Shown: positions 58,561 through 64,000 of the stretch, piece after piece | How the letters are laid out: each line of letters starts with the position of its first letter | Numbering within the stretch: position 1 is the stretch's first letter | Source: Halicephalobus mephisto | Taxonomy: Eukaryota > Nematoda > Chromadorea > Rhabditida > Panagrolaimidae | Direction of reading: 5' to 3' | Length of the DNA: 64,000 bases | Assembly (NCBI GenBank): GCA_009193035.1 | Contig: SWDT01000131.1 | Coordinates: 124,001 to 188,000 of the forward strand | Program-made: the position numbers and the translations under genes | Notes under the pieces: model-generated | The model's input: only the letters and a program-made list of their open reading frames with translations | What the model was told of the DNA's origin: nothing | The model's database searches: none

Positions 58561-59235
58561 AAATTTGACAAATTTTAAATTTTTTAAGATTTTTATTGGG
58601 GTTTCTGAAAATTTAAAATTTCGTGAAAGTTTATAATTTTTTTAGTTTTTGTATAAATTTCGAAAATTTTACAAAATTTAATTAATTTTTAATTTTTTAA
58701 GATTTTTATTGGGATTTCTAAAATTTTAAAATTTCGTGAAAGTTTATGATTTTTTTAATTTTTTAATTTTTGTATAAATTTCGAAAATTTTATAAAATTT
58801 GACAAATTTTTTTTTAATTTTTTTTTATTTTTGTGACCTTTAATGAATTACCGTTTCCTTCAAAAAATTCCTGTCGTCCTTGAAAAATCCTTCCAGAATT
58901 TAAAATCACATGAAAGTGGTTCGGATGGATTTCCGAAATCCTTTGGAGCGATCTTTGATATCTTAAATAACTTGATTTTTTCAATTTTAAAATATTAAAA
59001 TTTTTATTTTTTTTATTTTTAACATTTTTATTATTTTAAAATTTCTTTATTTTTAAAATTCTTACTTTTTAAAATTTTTATTATTTTAAAATTTTTTTAT
59101 TTTCAAATTTTTATAATTTTTTAAGTTTTTTTATTTTTTTAAATTTAAAATTTTAAAATTTTTAGATTTAATGGAATTTTGAAATTAACTTCTTGGATTA
59201 CTGTATTATATTTTAAATTTAAATTTGGCGCGAAA

Positions 59236-61806
59236 ATGACGTCATCTTTAACCCAGCAAACTCAACTGAATTTTAATCCAGCTGTAAGTTTTATTTTTAA
59301 ATAAAATTAAAAATTTTCAAATTTGACATTGAAGTTCGCAATTATAATTTTTAATTTTAATTTATAATCAGTGTATTGAAAAATAATGTTTAAAAAATTA
59401 TTTCAAACATCAACTTTGAACATGACATCACTAAAAAGTAAAAAAATGATGAAATTTGGAAAAAATGGTCTCAGCGGGAGTTTTTAGAATCTTCCAGTCG
59501 AGACCGAAAGTAGTCAAATTTATGTTTTTATCATTCTTAAAAGTTCAAAAATTGAAATATTACAAGAATTAAAAACATTTATTTTAGGAAACTCTAAAAC
59601 ATGGTCTCGACGGGAATTTTTAGAATTTTCCAGTCAAGACCGAAAGTAGTCAAATTTATGTTTTTATCATTCTTAAAAGTTCAAAAATTGAAATATTACA
59701 AAAAAAACAATTTTATATTGATTTCCAAAAAATAGTCTCACTACGAATTTTTATAACTTTTCAGTTCAGATCTAAAATACCAAAATTTTAATTTTAAATG
59801 ATTTTAAAAAAATTCAAAAATCACTTTTTTAACAATAAAAAATTTGAATAAATTTTCATTTAAAGATTTTTAGAATTTTTAAATTTAAATTTATTTTTAA
59901 ATATTTAAAGTTTCTCTTTTTTAAAATTTTTAGATTTTAATTTATTTAAAAATTTTACTTTTTTAAAATTTAAAATTTGCTTTTTTTATTTTTAAAATTT
60001 AAAATTTTGTTTTTTTTTATTTTTAAAATTTAAAATTTGCTTTTTTTTATTTTTTAAATTTAAAATTTGCTTTTTTTTAATTTTAAAAATTTAAAATTTG
60101 CTTTTTTAAATTTTAAAAATTTAAAATTTGCTTTTTTTTATTTTTAAAATTTAAAATTTAAAATTTTTTCAGCGATTTCTTCCACTTGACCTTTCGCAGC
60201 CCGTCTACGGTGGTCTGTACCCTACAGTATCCAGCCATCCCACGACAACAGGGAATTTCAACCAATTTGTCCGATCTTCGTTCTTCTGTAAGGAGCTCCA
60301 GGAGGCCTACACTTCGTCCAGTGCTGCTCCAGAAGTCAAACAAGAATTAATTTCTGATTCTATTTCGAAATCCGGAAATCCAAAATTGACCAAAAACGAT
60401 TACGGTCCTTTGAGTGACAGCGATTCTTGCAGCAACAGTTCCATCGGATTTCAACACGGCAGATCCTCCAGCCCTCAGGCCAAAACCGTAATCAAAAATG
60501 AAAAAAAGAAAAAAGAATTGGTCCGAGACGACGCTTATTACGAAAGAAGAAGGAAAAACAACGATGCGGCCAAGAGAAGCAGGGACTCCAGAAGGAAAAA
60601 AGTGAGTTTTTTTGTTCCAGATAACTACCGAAGATCATTAATTTCAAAAACAACCCTCAGGAAATCATTCTGAAAAAAAATTGCGAAATAAAAAATAATT
60701 TTTAAAATTTTCCAATATTTTAAAAAATTACGAAAAAAAATAATTTTTTCAATATTTTTAAAAATTAATAAATTACGAAATAAAAAACAATTTTTTAAAT
60801 TTTCCAATATTTTAAAAAATTACGAAATAAAAAATAATTTTTTCAATATTTTTAAAAATTACGAAATAAAAAACAATTTTTTCAATATCTTTGCAAAATA
60901 ATAAATTACGAAATAAAAAACAATTTTTAAACTTTTCTAATATTTTTGAAAATTACGAAATAAAAAATCATTTTTAAATTTTTCTAATATCTTTGAAAAT
61001 TACGAAATTTGAAATAATTAAAAAATAATTTTCAAAATTCACTTTGATATTCTTAAAAATAAAAAAATCTGAAGTAATTTAAAAAATAATTTTAAGATTT
61101 TTGAAATTATGAAATGTTTAATAATAACATTACTTTTAAAAAGTAATTTTTAAGATTTTTGAAATGTTTAATAATAGTGTTACTTTTAAAAAATTTTTAA
61201 ATTTTTGAAATGTTTAATAATAGTGTTATTTAAAAAATAACTTCGAAATTTCCGAAATATTTAATAATAGTATTATTTTTAAAAAGTAATTTCGAAATTT
61301 CTGAAATTATTAAATATTTAATAAAAACATTATTTTTAAAAAGTAATTTTTACATTTCTGAAATTATGAAATGCTTAATAATAACATTATTTTTAAGAAG
61401 TAATTTTTAAATTTCTAAAATTATGAAATGTTTAATAATAATTTTATTTTTAAGAAGTAACTTCGAAATTTCCGAAATTATTAAATATTTAATAATAATT
61501 TTATTTTTAAAAAGTAATTTTTAAATTTCTAAAATTATGAAATGTTTAATAATAATTGAATTTTTAAAAAGTAATTTTTAAATTTCTAAAATTATGAAAT
61601 GTTTAATAATAATTGAATTTCAGGAAGACGAAGTTGCGATGAGAGCAGCTTTATTGGAGCAGGAGAATCTCCGCCTCCGATTCGAGGTGGAAAGGCTCCG
61701 AAGCGAAATTGACCGTCACAGAATCGTCGCGATAAATTCGAAACTCGTTGCAGATGTCGTTAACTCCACAACTCCGCTTTCTTTCGCAACGAGACCTTCA
61801 TCCTGA
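59236..61806 (+). CDS. PAR-type bZIP transcription factor (HLF/CES-2-like)
   Basis: Three exons in phase: 59236-59283, 60173-60601, 61624-61806; 219 residues. The basic region reads RDDAYYERRRKNNDAAKRSR followed by DSRRKK, with the canonical N-x2-A-A-x2-S-R DNA contacts (here NDAAKRSR). It runs across the exon 2/3 junction into a leucine zipper (EDEVAMRAALLEQENLRLRF, EVERLRSEIDRHRI). The YYERRRKNNDAAKRSRD core is that of PAR/CES-2 proteins, which bind TTAC(G/A)TAA-like sites as dimers. The N-terminal half is Ser/Thr/Pro-rich and not conserved to my eye, except a VKQE motif (possible SUMO site). The start codon is embedded in TGACGTCA. The first exon rests on one good donor and phase, so it is the least sure part. 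Confidence 0.88.
59237..59244. promoter_or_regulatory. CRE/ATF-type palindrome at the bZIP start codon
   Basis: TGACGTCA, the perfect cAMP-response/ATF palindrome, overlaps the ATG and second and third codons. It could be chance from the Met-Thr-Ser codons, or an autoregulatory site. Confidence 0.35.
59284..60172. repeat. Repeats in bZIP gene intron 1
   Basis: 59460-59780 has three units of about 130 bp with GGTCTCGACGGGAATTTTTA, GAATTTTCCAGTCAAGACCG and AAAGTAGTCAAATTTATG. 59930-60165 is a tandem of AATTTAAAATTTGCTTTTTT units of 28-31 bp. Confidence 0.85.
60602..61623. repeat. Repeats in bZIP gene intron 2
   Basis: 60670-61000: AATTACGAAATAAAAAACAA units of about 50 bp. 61090-61610: about nine units of 50-65 bp with GAAATGTTTAATAATAACAT and TTTTTAAAAAGTAATTTTTA. 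Confidence 0.85.
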
Positions 61807-64000
61807 TTTATCCCATTTAATCCCTCCGCAAATATTTATTATTTATTATTTCTAAAATTTTTATAAAAATATTTCTTTAAATTTTATAAATTTTCTATAA
61901 AAATATTTTTTTAATTTTTTAAAATTTTTATAAAAATAGTTTTTTAGATTTTTTAAATTTCTAAATTTTTTATAAATATAGTTTTAAAATTTTTAATTTT
62001 TAAAAAAATAGTTTTAAATTTTTTTAAATTTCTAAATTTTTATAAAAATAGTTTTAAAACTTAATTTTTAAAAAAATAATTTTAAATTTTTTTAAATTTC
62101 TAAATTTTTATAAAAATAGTTTTAAAATTTTTTAAATTTCTAAATTTTTAAAAAAATAATTTTAAATTTTTTTTAATTTCTAAATTTTTATAAAAATAGT
62201 TTTAAAATTAAAAGGTTTAAAATGACCGATCTCAGATATCCTCGATGAAATGGTTTTTGTCGAAAGCAAAGCTGTCAACTGCCACTGGACAGATCTAACG
62301 CGGCAGTTTGTCCTGCTTTATCCGATCGATCCGGATCGACTTCCCCATCCTGGAAGACATTCCACAATTTTTCATCTCCATTGCCCGAAGCAATATTTAT
62401 TTTTTTCCAAAGCCGGTCCAGTTTCTTTTTTGTCAAATTATTTTTTTCAATAAGAATTTTAAAAATTTCGAAAATTAATTTTTTCGTTTAAAATTTTTCG
62501 AAATTAAAAAAAAAATTTATTTTAAATAATTTTCGAAATTTTTTAAGAATTTAAAAAAATTAATTTTTTAAAAATCATTTAAAATTTATTTTTTTTATTT
62601 TTAAAATTTTAAAAATCATTTAAAATAAAATTTTTTAATATTTTTTAAATTTAATAATAAAAATTTTTTTTTTAGACCGTTTTTTGATAAAAATATTTCT
62701 TTAAAAATTATGTTATTTTTCATTAATAACAAAATATTAAAAATGTTTTAAAAAATTCTTGTCAGGACCATTTCGTAGAAAAATTCTAAATTCAAAAAAA
62801 TTATTTTAAATTATATCTGAAATTCTAAAAATTCATATTCAAACTATTTTAATTTTTTTTAAATTAAATGAATTTAAATTTTAATGAAAGTTGGACGTTA
62901 ATGCTTAAGTCGTGTCAGGACCATTTCGTAGAAAAATTCTAAATTTAAATAAAAGTAATTTTAAATCATATTTAATTTTTTTAAATTTTAATGAAAGTTG
63001 AACGTCAGTACTTAAGTCGTGTTAGGACCATTTTGTAAAAAAATTCTAAATTTAAATTAAAAAAATTTTAAACTATATTTAATTTTTTTAATTTTTAAAT
63101 TTCGACAAAAGTTGGACGTTAATACCTAAGTCGTGTCAGGACCATTTTGTAAAAAACTCTAAATTCAAAAAAATTATTTTAAATCATATTTAATTTTTTT
63201 AAATTTTAACGAAAGTTGAACGTCAGAATTTAAATCGTGTCAGGACCATTTCTTAAAAAAATTCTAAATTTAAATAAAAAATTATTTTAAATCATATTTA
63301 ATTTTTTTTAAAATAATATTTAAAATTTTAAAATTTCTTTAAATTAAATGAATTTAAATTTTAACGAAAGTTGGACGTCAGTACTTGAGGAAGTTGAGTT
63401 TTGTGATTTTTGAGAGCTTTGGAAAATTGCGGATGTCAAGTGGAAATTTTTGACCTCTTGATGAATACAAAAACTGATTTTTTGTGGTTATTTTTAAAGC
63501 TATTTATCCATCTTCAATTCAGCATGTTTTTCTTCCAAAATTACTGTATTAATTTTAATATTAAAATTAATTATTTAAAATTCTAAAAATATTTTTTTAA
63601 ATAAAATTTAAAAAAAAAAATTAAATTTTAAAAAATAAAAAAAAATTAAATTTTAAAAAATAAAAAAAATTAAATTTTAAAAAAATAAAAAAAAATTAAA
63701 TTTTTAACAAATAAAAAAAAATTAAATTTTTAACAAATTTAAAAAATATAATTTTTTAACAAAATAAAATTTTAAAATTTTTTTAATTTTAAAAATAAAA
63801 AAATAATAATTTTTTATTTTAAATTTATTTAAATTTTTCGAGGAATTTCGTATCAGGACCAAAGTTTAACAATGATCTTCTTTCTTTCCGACGTCATCGA
63901 TTTTTTTCATTTCGATAGCCCATTTCGAAATCTCTAAGTTCAAAATTCTTCGAACTTTTAAAAAGTAAAAGTTCCCGAAATTCAGAGTCTAGACAAAATC
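61807..64000. other. bZIP 3' flank and repeat arrays to the window end
   Basis: 61840-62215: TTTTTATAAAAATAGTTTTA units. 62220-62420: a GC-richer unique stretch of unknown role, possibly a 3' UTR or enhancer. 62740-63400: five units of about 125 bp with GTCAGGACCATTTCGTAGAA and GAAAGTTGGACGTCAGTACT. 63590-63830: AAAAAATTAAATTTTTAAC low complexity. No gene is supported. Confidence 0.6.
62740..63400. repeat. Tandem repeat of about 125 bp with GTCAGGACCATTT
   Basis: Five units marked by GTGTCAGGACCATTTCGTAG near 62760, 62913, 63029, 63136 and 63237, each followed by AAAAATTCTAAATTTAAAT. Confidence 0.85.

Larger units (their letters stand above)
56812..59235. other. Divergent region between SRP54 and the bZIP gene
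   Basis: Holds a 9-bp microsatellite (56826-56960). Two GC-richer islands follow: 57290-57370, about 480 bp upstream of SRP54 and possibly its promoter, and 57555-57960, of unknown role. A tandem array lies at 58080-58560. The 68-codon frame at 57609-57815 is not supported as protein. Confidence 0.55.

Overview
The window looks like nuclear DNA of a rhabditid (Caenorhabditis-like) nematode. Evidence: many introns of 43-52 bp with strong TTTTCAG-type acceptors, very AT-rich non-coding DNA, likely trans-splice acceptors just before start codons, an SL1 leader-like sequence near a 5S rRNA gene whose sequence is nematode-like, and nematode-type families (receptor guanylyl cyclase, DUF23/GT92, F-box genes, Cys-loop channel, TSP1-repeat secreted protein). 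All exon models were built by hand from splice sites and phase; each complete model keeps one frame from start to stop unless stated.

Layout. 0-3 kb: exportin-2 (CAS/CSE1) on +. 4.3-7.6 kb: an F-box family gene whose intron and 3' end are full of MITE-like elements, then a U2 snRNA gene and a broken U2 fragment. 7.9-9.5 kb: secreted TSP1-repeat protein (-). 11.1-11.8 kb: SL1-like leader and 5S rRNA (-). 13.3-18.3 kb: GT92 glycosyltransferase (+), convergent with a phospholipase-B-like gene (-) that has lost active-site blocks. 19.4-21 kb: a second, damaged F-box gene (-) beside a second U2 gene. 21.1-22.8 kb: a Baeyer-Villiger type flavin monooxygenase (-), unusual for an animal. 25-31.7 kb: complete nine-exon receptor guanylyl cyclase (-). 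35.2-41 kb: Cys-loop ligand-gated channel subunit (+). 41.1-42.5 kb: NOP53 ribosome-biogenesis factor (-). 44.8-49.3 kb: FBXO11/DRE-1 (+). 49.9 kb: DSS1/SEM1 (+). 51.5-53.1 kb: two tandem fatty-acid-binding proteins (+). 54.3-56.8 kb: SRP54 (-). 59.2-61.8 kb: PAR-type bZIP factor (+).

Most remaining DNA is tandem or dispersed repeat. Several families recur: a palindromic-ended MITE, an array built on a 'CAATCC(A/G)TTC(A/G)GGACCAA' unit, a 'GGTCCCGACACGAA'-like motif, a CATATATG-rich 2-kb field, and ATATC/CAATATAT tandem arrays.

Housekeeping genes (exportin-2, NOP53, DRE-1, DSS1, SRP54) lie among environment-facing genes (cyclase, channel, monooxygenase, F-box). I saw no compact operon. The best leads for novelty are the Baeyer-Villiger monooxygenase as a transfer candidate, the duplicated U2/F-box blocks, the 5S-SL1 remnant, the F-box protein whose tail is encoded by a transposable element, and the patchwork base composition inside single genes.
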